This document shows, piece after piece, positions 25,661-32,531 of a stretch of DNA of 35,895 nucleotides. The DNA comes from Rhodocyclaceae bacterium. GTDB taxonomy: Bacteria > Pseudomonadota > Gammaproteobacteria > Burkholderiales > Rhodocyclaceae. Under the pieces are notes generated by a model. It was not told where the DNA came from, made no database searches, and saw only the letters and a list, made by a program, of their open reading frames with translations. Numbering within the stretch: position 1 is the stretch's first letter; each line of letters begins with the position of its first letter. Position numbers and translations under genes: made by a program. The stretch spans positions 1-35,895 of the forward strand of contig JACFMQ010000024.1 in assembly GCA_019455325.1 (NCBI GenBank), in the 5' to 3' direction.

Positions 25661-26074
25661 TCATGCCTGCCGCGCCGCGAATGCTTCGGCGGTCATGATC
25701 AGGCCAGGAAAGTCCTCTCGCATGGCGAGAATGTCCGCATCCCCCGTGATCAACGCATCCGCCTTGCCGACATGCGCGAGCACCAGGAACACCTGGTCCT
25801 TCTCGTCGCGGCAGACCGGCAGATCTGGCCATGGCGCCGGCAGTTCCACCACATCGGCGTAGGGCAGAAAGTCCGCCAGCAACTCCTGCTGTTCCGAGGT
25901 CGACAGCTTGAACTTGGGATAGGCCAGGACGCGCAGGAGTTCACTGACCGTCTCCCGGCAGACCAGCGGCTGCAACTGCTGGTGCTGCCAGGCGTGGCGT
26001 ATCCAGGCCAGGCGTCCGGCACTGAAGATCAGCGCCGACAGCACGATGTTGGTGTCAAGGACGACCCTTCGCAT
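25661..26074 (-). CDS. PIN-domain toxin of a toxin-antitoxin pair
   Basis: The 137-residue protein has the acidic metal-binding residues of PIN ribonucleases: Asp7 in LDTN, Glu45 in SELLR, Asp93 in EKDQVF and Asp112/Asp114 in TGDADIL. PIN toxins cleave RNA when released from their partner. The ATG at 26074 overlaps the antitoxin stop by one base (TGATG), which is typical of such pairs; an in-frame GTG one codon earlier is also possible. It belongs to the group often annotated as putative toxin-antitoxin toxin, PIN family. Its place inside the ICE transfer region suggests a role in keeping the element. Confidence 0.87.
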   Translation of the reverse strand: MRRVVLDTNIVLSALIFSAGRLAWIRHAWQHQQLQPLVCRETVSELLRVLAYPKFKLSTSEQQELLADFLPYADVVELPAPWPDLPVCRDEKDQVFLVLAHVGKADALITGDADILAMREDFPGLIMTAEAFAARQA

Positions 26075-26292
26075 CACTGCCGTGCCCAGGCCACGGCATC
26101 CTCGACGTCCTGCTCGGTGATCCCGAGTTGCTCCAGCTTCTCGCGCACGGTCTGGGCCTTCTGGACCCGCACGGGGGTCAGGACGATCCGACCGCCCTCG
26201 ACGGTCACGTCGAAGTACTCCGCCGCATCCACGCCGGACACGGCCGCCTTGGGCAGCGTGATCTGATTTTTCGAAGTGAGCTTGGCAAGCAT
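26074..26292 (-). CDS. AbrB/MazE-type antitoxin
   Basis: The 72-residue protein starts MLAKLTSKNQITLPKAAV, the swapped-hairpin AbrB/SpoVT DNA-binding fold. An acidic C-terminal helix that could block the PIN toxin (LEQLGITEQDVEDAVAWARQ) follows. It is preceded by GGAGG and by a tandem repeat (26323-26338) that may be its operator. Antitoxins of this class usually repress their own operon, alone or bound to the toxin. Confidence 0.87.
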   Translation of the reverse strand: MLAKLTSKNQITLPKAAVSGVDAAEYFDVTVEGGRIVLTPVRVQKAQTVREKLEQLGITEQDVEDAVAWARQ

Positions 26293-26633
26293 GGGGAGGC
26301 CTCCATCAGTTACAAAGGAAATCTTACTTCCTTACTTCATTCCCGACAAGCATGCGTTCGGGCGCAGGGGTTTCAGGGCCTGTGCGCTTTCAGCGCCGGT
26401 TGAAGCGGCCTGATCCGGTGAAAACACAGTGCCTGTTCCGGGCCCGATCCTGGAGCGCACGGGCTTCGCATTGATTGCGGCACACGAAGCCGACTGCCCC
26501 TATACCAAAGGGCTTGTCGAAGGCCAAAGGACTGGGGAAGAGGCAAGGGAATGGCCTCAAGGGGAAAGGCCCTACCCGAAAAGGCCAAAAGGCCAAAAGG
26601 CTCCTCCGGCCAGCCCATCACCAGGATGTCGCC
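26293..26633. other. Non-coding region between the toxin-antitoxin pair and the relaxase; possible oriT
   Basis: No convincing gene lies here. The region holds the leftward promoter region of the toxin-antitoxin pair, an inverted repeat (GGCTTCG 26462-26468 and CGAAGCC 26485-26491, loop of 16) and, at 26520-26605, a purine-rich stretch with several AAGGCC/AAAAGGCC copies. The inverted repeat beside the relaxase gene would suit an origin of transfer, but no nick-site consensus was recognised. Confidence 0.4.
26323..26338. promoter_or_regulatory. Tandem 8-bp repeat before the antitoxin gene, possible operator
   Basis: Two perfect adjacent copies of CTTACTTC (GAAGTAAG on the coding strand) lie 31 bases upstream of the antitoxin start, within the expected promoter. 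Repeats of this kind are often bound by the antitoxin. Confidence 0.4.
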
Positions 26634-28478
26634 ATGCTTTCGCTGTTCCAGCGCAAACGGATGCCGCTGGCCACTGCCGCCGCGCCGCCTCCCGCCGAGC
26701 CTGCCAAAGGGCTGACCCGGCCGCAGTCGGCCGCATCGCTGCTGGCAGAGCCACGCCGGCAGCGACTGCTGGAACACATCTGGCAGCGCACCTCGCTGTC
26801 GCGTCGGCAGTTCCGCTCGCTGTACCTGGCGCCGCTGGAGCGCTACGCCGAACTGGTCCAGGCGTTCCCGGCCTCGGAGGCGCATCACCATGCCTGGCCG
26901 GGCGGCATGCTGGACCACGGCCTGGAGATCGTGGCCTACGCGCTCAAGCTGAGGCAGTCCCACTTGCTTCCGGCCGGCGCCTCGCCTGAGGCCCAAGCCG
27001 CGCAAGCCGAGGCCTGGACCGCCGGAACCGCCTACGCCGCGCTGCTGCACGACATTGGAAAGATCGCGGTCGACCTGCACGTCGAGCAGGCCGATGGCCT
27101 GGTCTGGCACCCCTGGCACGGGCCGCTGCGGCAGCCGTACCGCTTTCGTTATCGGACGGATCGCGAGTACCGGCTGCATGGCGCCGCCACTGGGCTGCTC
27201 TACACCCGTGTGCTCGATGCCGGCATCCTCGACTGGCTGAGCGACTACCAGGACCTGTGGTCGGCGCTGCTGTACGTGCTGGCGGGCCAGTACGAGCATG
27301 CCGGCACGCTGGGCGAGTTGGTCGTCAAGGCCGACCAGGCATCGGTGGCCCTGGCGCTCGGCGGTGATCCGGCCAGGGCCATGGCTGCGCCGAAGCATGC
27401 TTTGCAGCGCAAGCTGCTCGATGGCCTGCGCTACCTGCTGCGCGAGGAGTTCAAGCTGAACCAGCCCGGCGGCCCGTCGGATGGATGGCTGACCCAGGAC
27501 GCACTCTGGCTCGTCAGCAAGACGGTCAGCGACAAGCTGCGCGCGCACCTCCTGTCGCAGGGCACCGAAGGCATTCCATCAAACAACACCGCCGTCTTCA
27601 CGGTGCTCCAGGACCATGGCATCGCGCAGCCCGCCCCGGATGGGAAGGCGATCTGGCGGGCGACCGTCACGAGCGGCACCGGCTGGTCGCACAGCTTTAC
27701 CTTCCTGCGCCTGTCGCCGGCCTTGATCTGGGAGTCGGGCGAGCGTCCCGCACCGTTCGCCGGCACGGTCACGACGGAAGAGCCCGTCCCTGGCGATGAG
27801 GCAGCGCCGGCCTCCGCCGGCATCCCGGCCACCTCACCGCCCCCTGGGGTGGCGGATTCCCCGGCCGGGCTCGCGGACCCAGTCTCCGATCTGCTGTCGA
27901 TGCTCGATGCGTCCGACGTAGCCACCGCCGGTGCATCGTCCGCCGGCGCGGAACCGCCGTCACCATCCGCCGCAGCAACCGCAGCAATTACTCATTTGGT
28001 GTCGACCGGTCCTGCCACCATGCCGGCTCCCGCGAAGGCCATGCCGTCCGGGGAAGACTTCATCGCCTGGCTCAGGCAAGGCATCGAGTCGCGCAAGCTC
28101 ATCATCAACGATGCGAAGGCACTGGTGCATACCGTCGATGGCACGGCATACCTGGTCAGCCCCGGCGTCTTCCAACGCTACGTGCAGGAACATCCGGAGA
28201 TCCAGGCGCTGGCCCGGCAGGTCAATCTGCACGACTGGCAATGGGTGCAGAAGCGCTTCGAGAAGCTGGGGCTGCACCGCAAACAGGACGGCGGCCTGAA
28301 CATCTGGACCTGCGATGTCACCGGGCCGCGCAAGTCGCGGCGGTTGCACGGCTATCTGTTGGCGGAGCCTTCGGCATTGTTCGCGGAAGTCCCGCCGGAC
28401 AACCCCTACCTGTCCCTGGCGCGGAATTCAGCGCCCCCGGGCACAACGCATGCCAGATGCCTGCGACCAGATGACTGA
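26634..28478 (+). CDS. traI: MobH-family relaxase (TraI_2 domain)
   Basis: The 614-residue protein nicks the origin of transfer and leads the DNA strand into the recipient. The N-terminal TraI_2 domain has the histidine cluster AHHHAWPGGMLDHGLE (His84-86, His95) and the HD motif LLHDIGK (His139, Asp140) typical of MobH relaxases, which use a metal-dependent HD site rather than a tyrosine. A Pro/Ala/Ser-rich linker covers residues ~375-470. The C-terminal DUF1528-type domain starts near 480 (EDFIAWLRQGIESRKLIIND). ATG 26634 gives MLSLFQRKR, the normal start of the family; an open frame continues 53 codons upstream through the repetitive AAGGCC region and is judged non-coding. It is transcribed away from the toxin-antitoxin pair. 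Confidence 0.9.
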   Translation: MLSLFQRKRMPLATAAAPPPAEPAKGLTRPQSAASLLAEPRRQRLLEHIWQRTSLSRRQFRSLYLAPLERYAELVQAFPASEAHHHAWPGGMLDHGLEIVAYALKLRQSHLLPAGASPEAQAAQAEAWTAGTAYAALLHDIGKIAVDLHVEQADGLVWHPWHGPLRQPYRFRYRTDREYRLHGAATGLLYTRVLDAGILDWLSDYQDLWSALLYVLAGQYEHAGTLGELVVKADQASVALALGGDPARAMAAPKHALQRKLLDGLRYLLREEFKLNQPGGPSDGWLTQDALWLVSKTVSDKLRAHLLSQGTEGIPSNNTAVFTVLQDHGIAQPAPDGKAIWRATVTSGTGWSHSFTFLRLSPALIWESGERPAPFAGTVTTEEPVPGDEAAPASAGIPATSPPPGVADSPAGLADPVSDLLSMLDASDVATAGASSAGAEPPSPSAAATAAITHLVSTGPATMPAPAKAMPSGEDFIAWLRQGIESRKLIINDAKALVHTVDGTAYLVSPGVFQRYVQEHPEIQALARQVNLHDWQWVQKRFEKLGLHRKQDGGLNIWTCDVTGPRKSRRLHGYLLAEPSALFAEVPPDNPYLSLARNSAPPGTTHARCLRPDD

Positions 28479-28501
28479 CCGGCCAAGCCCGCGTTGCCGG
28501 G

Positions 28502-28801
28502 CTATTCCATGGTGTCCTGTTCCTCGGACAGTTGCGCCTCGGTCGCAGCCATCAGTGCCGCGGCCGAGCACCCAAGCCCCTTCGCAATCCGCAGGATCAA
28601 CACCAGCGTGGGCATGTGCTCGCCGCGCTCGATCTTGCCCATGTGCGACCGAGCGATGCCCGCCTGTTCCGCGAGCACCTCCTGGGCAAGCCCCTGCGCG
28701 GTTCGTGCCTCGCGCACGGCAACGCCGAAAGCGCGCGCTGGCTCGCTTTCATAGGTTCTTGTCCCGGCGGGTCTCCCGCGTTGTACCGATCGCTTCTGCA
28801 T
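28502..28801 (-). CDS. Small XRE-family helix-turn-helix regulator
   Basis: The 99-residue protein has a Cro/C1-type helix-turn-helix: FGVAVREARTAQGLAQEVLA followed by EQAGIARSHMGKIERGEHMP and LVLILRIAKGLG. The basic N-terminal 20 residues are variable. It is divergent from the LysR-domain gene at 28907, and both probably use the 28802-28906 region, which contains TTTAA (28829-28833) and TTAAA (28840-28844) as a possible operator. Such regulators in ICEs control excision or transfer genes. The frame is open upstream, but the ATG at 28801 fits the domain. Confidence 0.83.
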   Translation of the reverse strand: MQKRSVQRGRPAGTRTYESEPARAFGVAVREARTAQGLAQEVLAEQAGIARSHMGKIERGEHMPTLVLILRIAKGLGCSAAALMAATEAQLSEEQDTME

Positions 28802-28856
28802 CAACAGAAGCGTCACGCGCCAAGCGGATTTAAACCACGTTAAACTTATCTCATCG

Positions 28857-28878
28857 ACCGGTCGCGCCCGGTTTTTTT
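28857..28878 (+). terminator. Possible intrinsic terminator or attenuator in the leader of the LysR-domain gene
   Basis: ACCGG (28857-28861) and CCGGT (28868-28872) form a short GC-rich stem with a 6-base loop, directly followed by seven T. It ends 28 bases before the start codon at 28907. It may stop transcripts coming from the left or act as an attenuator. Confidence 0.4.
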
Positions 28879-28906
28879 CCAGTGTCGGCGTTGTGCAGGT
28901 GACACA

Positions 28907-29530
28907 ATGATCGTTTCCGAACCCTTGAACATTGCCCTGTCGGACTGCCTGGCCTATCCCCGGTTGTCGGTGCCGATGGCGGAACATCGCCGGCGCCATC
29001 CGGACCTCCCCATTCGCCTTCATGAAGAACGCCTGGAGGATCTGCATCAAGGACTGCTCGCGGGGGCCTTCGAGGCAGGCCTCTGCCAATCGCCCGCAGC
29101 CCCTGAAGGCATCGATGTCCGACCCGTCTGGCGCGATGCGCTGGCATTGGCCGTGTCGGCCCATCACCCCTTGCTGGCCTTTGCGTCAGTGTCCCTGGAG
29201 CAGGCCGCCGACCACCCTTGGATCGCCCTGGATGCCCGCGACTGTGTGGGCTACTGCGGGCAGATCGACACGCTGCTGACGGCGGCCGGCGTCTTCCCCT
29301 CGGACGTCACGACGGCCACATCGTTCGGGTTGATGATGACCTTGGTGGCCGCCGGCTACGGCGTCTGCCTGGCACCCGCCGCCCGCATCGAGGGGCATCG
29401 TTCCCTTGGCGTTGTCCAGCGTCCCTTGCAAGAGGGCGCGCTGACACTCACCACGTACTTCCTGAGCCGTCGAAATACGGACAGCACCCGCCTGGAGCCG
29501 TTCTTCCAAGCGCTCCAGGCAAGCGCCTGA
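28907..29530 (+). CDS. Stand-alone LysR-type effector-binding domain, no DNA-binding domain
   Basis: The 207-residue protein corresponds to the ligand-binding half of a LysR regulator: it begins with NIALSDCLAYPRLSVPMAEH and includes CVGYCGQIDTLLTAAGV, MTLVAAGYGVCLAP and LTTYFLSRR. There is no helix-turn-helix in front, and an AGGTG ribosome site precedes ATG 28907, so it looks like a genuine short gene. Proteins of this kind recur near the integrase in ICEclc-like elements. It resembles the effector domain of the cargo LysR (4162-5064). It could be a ligand sensor that interferes with full LysR proteins, or a decayed regulator that is still expressed. It converges on the integrase gene 27 bases on. 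Confidence 0.85.
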   Translation: MIVSEPLNIALSDCLAYPRLSVPMAEHRRRHPDLPIRLHEERLEDLHQGLLAGAFEAGLCQSPAAPEGIDVRPVWRDALALAVSAHHPLLAFASVSLEQAADHPWIALDARDCVGYCGQIDTLLTAAGVFPSDVTTATSFGLMMTLVAAGYGVCLAPAARIEGHRSLGVVQRPLQEGALTLTTYFLSRRNTDSTRLEPFFQALQASA

Positions 29531-29557
29531 CCGAACTTCGGCGCGACCCTGGCTTGA

Positions 29558-31483
29558 TCAGTCTCCGGGCGTCGATTCGGCGGCGTCGGCAGCGTCGGCT
29601 TCGCGCACCAGCCGCTGCACGCTTTGCCGGACCTGCTCAGGGAACTCGGTCGTCACGACTGGCTCGCTCGCCTGCATGCACTGTGCGGCCACCAGCCGCG
29701 CGGCAAGGTGCAGGTTTGTTGGGTTGACGGCTTCGATGGCCGGCCGTGTCCCGAGCGCCTCATATGAGCGCAGAAGGGCGTGGTAGATGTCCCAGGTGTC
29801 GATGCCCCGTGGCAGTTGCTTCAGGACGGACTGGACCAGCCTGCGCTTGAGCGGATCAAGCTGCCAGTCCGGCACTCGCTGCCCACGGTGCCCCATGTGG
29901 ATCGACAGCAGGTTGCCAGCCTGGATCTCGTACGTGATCCAGCGGCGCGACTTGCCCGCGAGCCTGGCGTAGTCCGCCACCGAGAGGTTGTGCGGCGCCT
30001 CGAAGGTCTCCAGCACTTGCTGGCGTTCGCGCTGCACCTCCGACAGGCGCGGCCGTGCGTACTCGGCCATGCGTACGGCCGACAACCGCTGCACCGATGC
30101 CGGCGCTTCGGGTTGGCCGGGCGCCGGCGCGGTCACGATCAGCTGCGGCGCGGTGAGGTCGACCATAGGCGGCTGCACAGCCGCCTGGCCGGCAATGGTC
30201 GGCAGGCCCTGGAGCGTGATGGTCAGATGCCGGCTGGCAACCTCGACCTGGTTTTGCTCGAACAGGTCCAGGCGATCGGCCCAGTCCTGCATCATGACGC
30301 GGCGCTGCTCGACGTATTCGGCATGGTTGTACGTCGCGCTGATCCTGTCCGGGTCGGCATGCGAGAGCTGGGCGTCCACCCATTTCTTCGGGTACCCGAG
30401 TTCGTTCAGCGCCGTCGAGATCGTCGCCCGGATGCCGTGCCCCGTGAGTTGGTCCTCGTAGCCCATGCGCTTGAGCGCGGCGTTGAACGTGTTTTCGCTG
30501 ATCGGGTTCTTCAGGCACCAGTCGCCGGGGATGAGATGGACCTGGGCCGGCTTGCACTGGTCCAACAGGTGGCGAACGATCTCCTGCGCCTGCACCGACA
30601 GCGGCACGATGTAGGGCGGGATGTCGATGAGACGCTTGCGCTTCTTCCTGGTGAGCAGCTTGCGCTGCTTGAGCCTGGCCACAGGGATGATCCACAGGCC
30701 CCGGTCGAGGTCGAACTGATCCGGAGTGGCGAAGCGCAGTTCGCCGGTGCGCACACCCGTGAGCATCAGCAGCCGCAAACCCAACTGCGTGTTCAGGCGT
30801 CCGCGGTACTTGCGCAGCGCCTGCAACATGGCCGGCAACTCGTGCATGCGCAGGAACGGGTTGTGTTCGACCGGCGGCAAGGGCAGTGCGACCACTTCCA
30901 GGTCCCTGGACGGGTTCTCGCCCATGTTGGGAATCGCCACCGTGGCGTAGGTGAACAACTGGGTGAACCAGGTCCGCAGCTTCTCGGCCACCGACAGCGA
31001 ACCGCGCTTTTCCACCTTGCCGATGATGTCCAGCAGGTGCGCGCGGGTGATCTCGTAGATGGTCAGGTGCCGCAGCGACGGGAACACGTCTTTCTTGAAG
31101 ACGCGCCCGATCTGTTCCAGGCTGGTCTGCCGTCCTTCCTCCAGCGAGAGACGGCGATGGGCCAGCCACTGCTCGTAGACGGCCATGAAGGTGTGTTCGC
31201 CGGCCAGGACGATCGCGTGCCGCTTGCGCTTGCGTTCGCTGTGGGGATTGACGCCCTTGGCGAGCAGCGAGCGGGCTTCATCGCGAAGCGCACGGGCGTC
31301 CTTCAGGGAAAGCGCCGGATAGTTGCCTAGGGTGATGCGCTCACGCTTGCCAAACCACGAATAGCGGAAGTGCCAAGCTTTGGTGCCGATGGCGGAAACG
31401 TAGAGATAGAGGCCGTCGAAGTCGGCCAGTGCGTATGGCTTGCCGGTGGACTTGGCCTGCCGGGCCATGAGGTCTGAAAGCAT
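29558..31483 (-). CDS. int: Site-specific tyrosine integrase of the ICE (IntB13-like, long form)
   Basis: The 641-residue recombinase inserts and excises the element at tRNA-Gly. The N-terminal DUF4102-type arm-binding domain (GLYLYVSAIGTKAWHFRYSW, ALSLKDAR) is followed by a core-binding domain. The catalytic domain has Arg245 (TGVRTGELR), His349 and Arg352 (GHGIR), His375 (LSHAD) and the nucleophile Tyr385 (ATYNH). An additional ~230-residue C-terminal extension is typical of the long ICEclc integrases. Upstream in-frame starts (to 31684) were rejected because they run through the repeats next to the attachment site and because MLSDLMARQAKSTGKPYALA is the expected N-terminus. It is transcribed into the ICE, with its start 239 bases from the tRNA end. 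Confidence 0.93.
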   Translation of the reverse strand: MLSDLMARQAKSTGKPYALADFDGLYLYVSAIGTKAWHFRYSWFGKRERITLGNYPALSLKDARALRDEARSLLAKGVNPHSERKRKRHAIVLAGEHTFMAVYEQWLAHRRLSLEEGRQTSLEQIGRVFKKDVFPSLRHLTIYEITRAHLLDIIGKVEKRGSLSVAEKLRTWFTQLFTYATVAIPNMGENPSRDLEVVALPLPPVEHNPFLRMHELPAMLQALRKYRGRLNTQLGLRLLMLTGVRTGELRFATPDQFDLDRGLWIIPVARLKQRKLLTRKKRKRLIDIPPYIVPLSVQAQEIVRHLLDQCKPAQVHLIPGDWCLKNPISENTFNAALKRMGYEDQLTGHGIRATISTALNELGYPKKWVDAQLSHADPDRISATYNHAEYVEQRRVMMQDWADRLDLFEQNQVEVASRHLTITLQGLPTIAGQAAVQPPMVDLTAPQLIVTAPAPGQPEAPASVQRLSAVRMAEYARPRLSEVQRERQQVLETFEAPHNLSVADYARLAGKSRRWITYEIQAGNLLSIHMGHRGQRVPDWQLDPLKRRLVQSVLKQLPRGIDTWDIYHALLRSYEALGTRPAIEAVNPTNLHLAARLVAAQCMQASEPVVTTEFPEQVRQSVQRLVREADAADAAESTPGD

Positions 31484-31721
31484 GATCCCAACTCCATGAA
31501 AGCGAGTTGAGTGCCATGTTTCCCATCGGACCCCGGCTCCTCCAGCAACAATGCGGCAGGGGAAGTTCGCGCATTGTTTGGGCCACTTTTTGTACCAGTT
31601 TGGGCCGGCCGTCAGTGGATTTCGCTGGACGTCACTGGAACGGATTTTCTGGAAAAGCCGAACCGTGACAATGACTTGCAACACTCCATGGACGTCCTTG
31701 GAACACCATGGAAAGTCGAAG
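31484..31721. other. Integrase upstream and attachment region with spaced TGGA repeats
   Basis: No gene lies here; the integrase promoter is expected. Two clusters of TGGA occur at 31616/31626/31636/31650 and 31689/31699/31709/31722, mostly 10 bp apart. Within them TGGACGTCACTGGAAC (31626-31641) is repeated as TGGACGTCCTTGGAAC (31689-31704), 63 bp away. GTTTGGGCC also occurs twice (31576-31584, 31598-31606). These are candidate arm-type sites for integrase, excisionase or a promoter regulator. Confidence 0.5.
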
Positions 31722-31741
31722 TGGAGCGGGCGAAGGGAGTC
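31722..31741. mobile_element. Probable ICE right-end attachment site (core in tRNA-Gly 3' end)
   Basis: This position combines the 3' end of tRNA-Gly with the integrase on the inner side and chromosomal genes on the outer side. The partner copy at the other end of the element lies outside this window, so the exact core length cannot be read here. Confidence 0.65.
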
Positions 31742-31795
31742 GAACCCTCGTCATCAGCTTGGGAAGCTGAGGTAATGCCGTTATACGACGCCCGC
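31722..31795 (-). tRNA. tRNA-Gly (anticodon CCC), ICE attachment target
   Basis: The 74-base gene on the minus strand has a 7-bp acceptor stem GCGGGCG/CGCCCGC, an anticodon stem TCAGC/GCTGA around the loop TTCCCAA (anticodon CCC), a T-arm AGGG-TTCGACT-CCCT, discriminator T73 (as in tRNA-Gly) and an encoded CCA (complement of 31722-31724). The 3' end faces the integrase. Elements of the ICEclc family recombine at about the last 18 bases of tRNA-Gly, so the right-hand attachment core is probably within 31722-31745; the tRNA remains intact after insertion. Confidence 0.95.
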
Positions 31796-31826
31796 ACCGG
31801 CACGCCCGGAAGGCGCGCGAGGGGGC

Positions 31827-31855
31827 ATTCTAAGCCCTTCGCCGCGCCCGTTCAA
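31827..31855 (-). promoter_or_regulatory. Sigma-70 promoter of tRNA-Gly
   Basis: Reading leftward, TTGAAC (31850-31855) and TAGAAT (31827-31832) are 17 bp apart, and a GC-rich discriminator follows, as in stable-RNA promoters. The tRNA starts about 25 bases after the expected transcription start. The -35 overlaps the stop codon of the flavin reductase gene. Confidence 0.7.
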
Positions 31856-32415
31856 TCCCGCGCCAACTGGCGGTAGCGGCCGGCATGGTAGAGCAGCGGC
31901 GGCCGCGCCGGGTCGTGCGCGAAGCGTTCGACCCGGCCGAGGAAGATGAGATGGTCCCCGCCCGCGTGGCGCATCTCGTTGGCGCATTCGAACCAGGCGC
32001 AGCAGCCCTGCAGCAGCGGTGCGCCGCCGGCGCCGAGGCAGAGCTGCAGGTCGCCGAACTTGTCCGGCCGGCGGCTGGCGAAGTGCTGCGAGACCTCGAT
32101 CTGGTCGGCGGCGAGGATGTTCACGACGTAGTGGCTGGCGGCGCGGAAGGCCGCCAGGTTCGGCGAGGCGAGATCCAGGCTCCACAGCACCAGCGGCGGG
32201 TCGAGCGACACCGAGTTGAAGGAGTTGACGGTGAGGCCGACGAACTCGCCGTCCGGCGCGCAGGCGGTGACGACGGCGATGCCGGTGGCGAAGCTGCCGA
32301 GGGCGTCGCGGAAGGCGCGGTGGTCATGGCCGTCCGGCGCCGCGTTGCCGGCCTGATCGGCTGGGCGGTCGGCGGCGGGGTCGTGCGTCTTCGTGGAATC
32401 GGGGGAGGCGGTCAT
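31852..32415 (-). CDS. Flavin reductase-like domain protein
   Basis: The 187-residue protein has the FMN-binding split-barrel features of the flavin reductase family: FRDALGSFATGIAVVTA, VGLTVNSFNSVSLDPPLVLW and YVVNILAADQIEVSQHFAS. Such proteins reduce FMN or FAD with NAD(P)H and often supply two-component monooxygenases. The first ~25 residues are Asp/Pro/Ala-rich and variable. ATG 32415 was chosen; ATG 32436 is an in-frame alternative. It is a chromosomal gene, outside the ICE, and divergent from mutY. Confidence 0.87.
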   Translation of the reverse strand: MTASPDSTKTHDPAADRPADQAGNAAPDGHDHRAFRDALGSFATGIAVVTACAPDGEFVGLTVNSFNSVSLDPPLVLWSLDLASPNLAAFRAASHYVVNILAADQIEVSQHFASRRPDKFGDLQLCLGAGGAPLLQGCCAWFECANEMRHAGGDHLIFLGRVERFAHDPARPPLLYHAGRYRQLARD

Positions 32416-32531
32416 CGATCGGGGGCGTGGTAGCATCGGGCGGAACGGCTGCGGACGGGCGCCGCCGAGCGGGCCGCAGATTATCCCCGCCGCCCGCCAC
32501 GCTGTCGACCCTGCCGCCGAGACTCCGTTCC

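Noticed and set aside
26475-26633. Longer relaxase start
   Set aside because: The added 53 residues are Lys/Gly-rich and encoded by AAGGCC repeats; MLSLFQRKR is the family-like start.
29780-31330. 516-codon open frame opposite the integrase
   Set aside because: The integrase frame has all catalytic residues; this one has no recognisable motif.
31484-31684. Longer integrase start
   Set aside because: The added 67 residues run through the repeat-rich attachment region and are unlike integrase N-termini.
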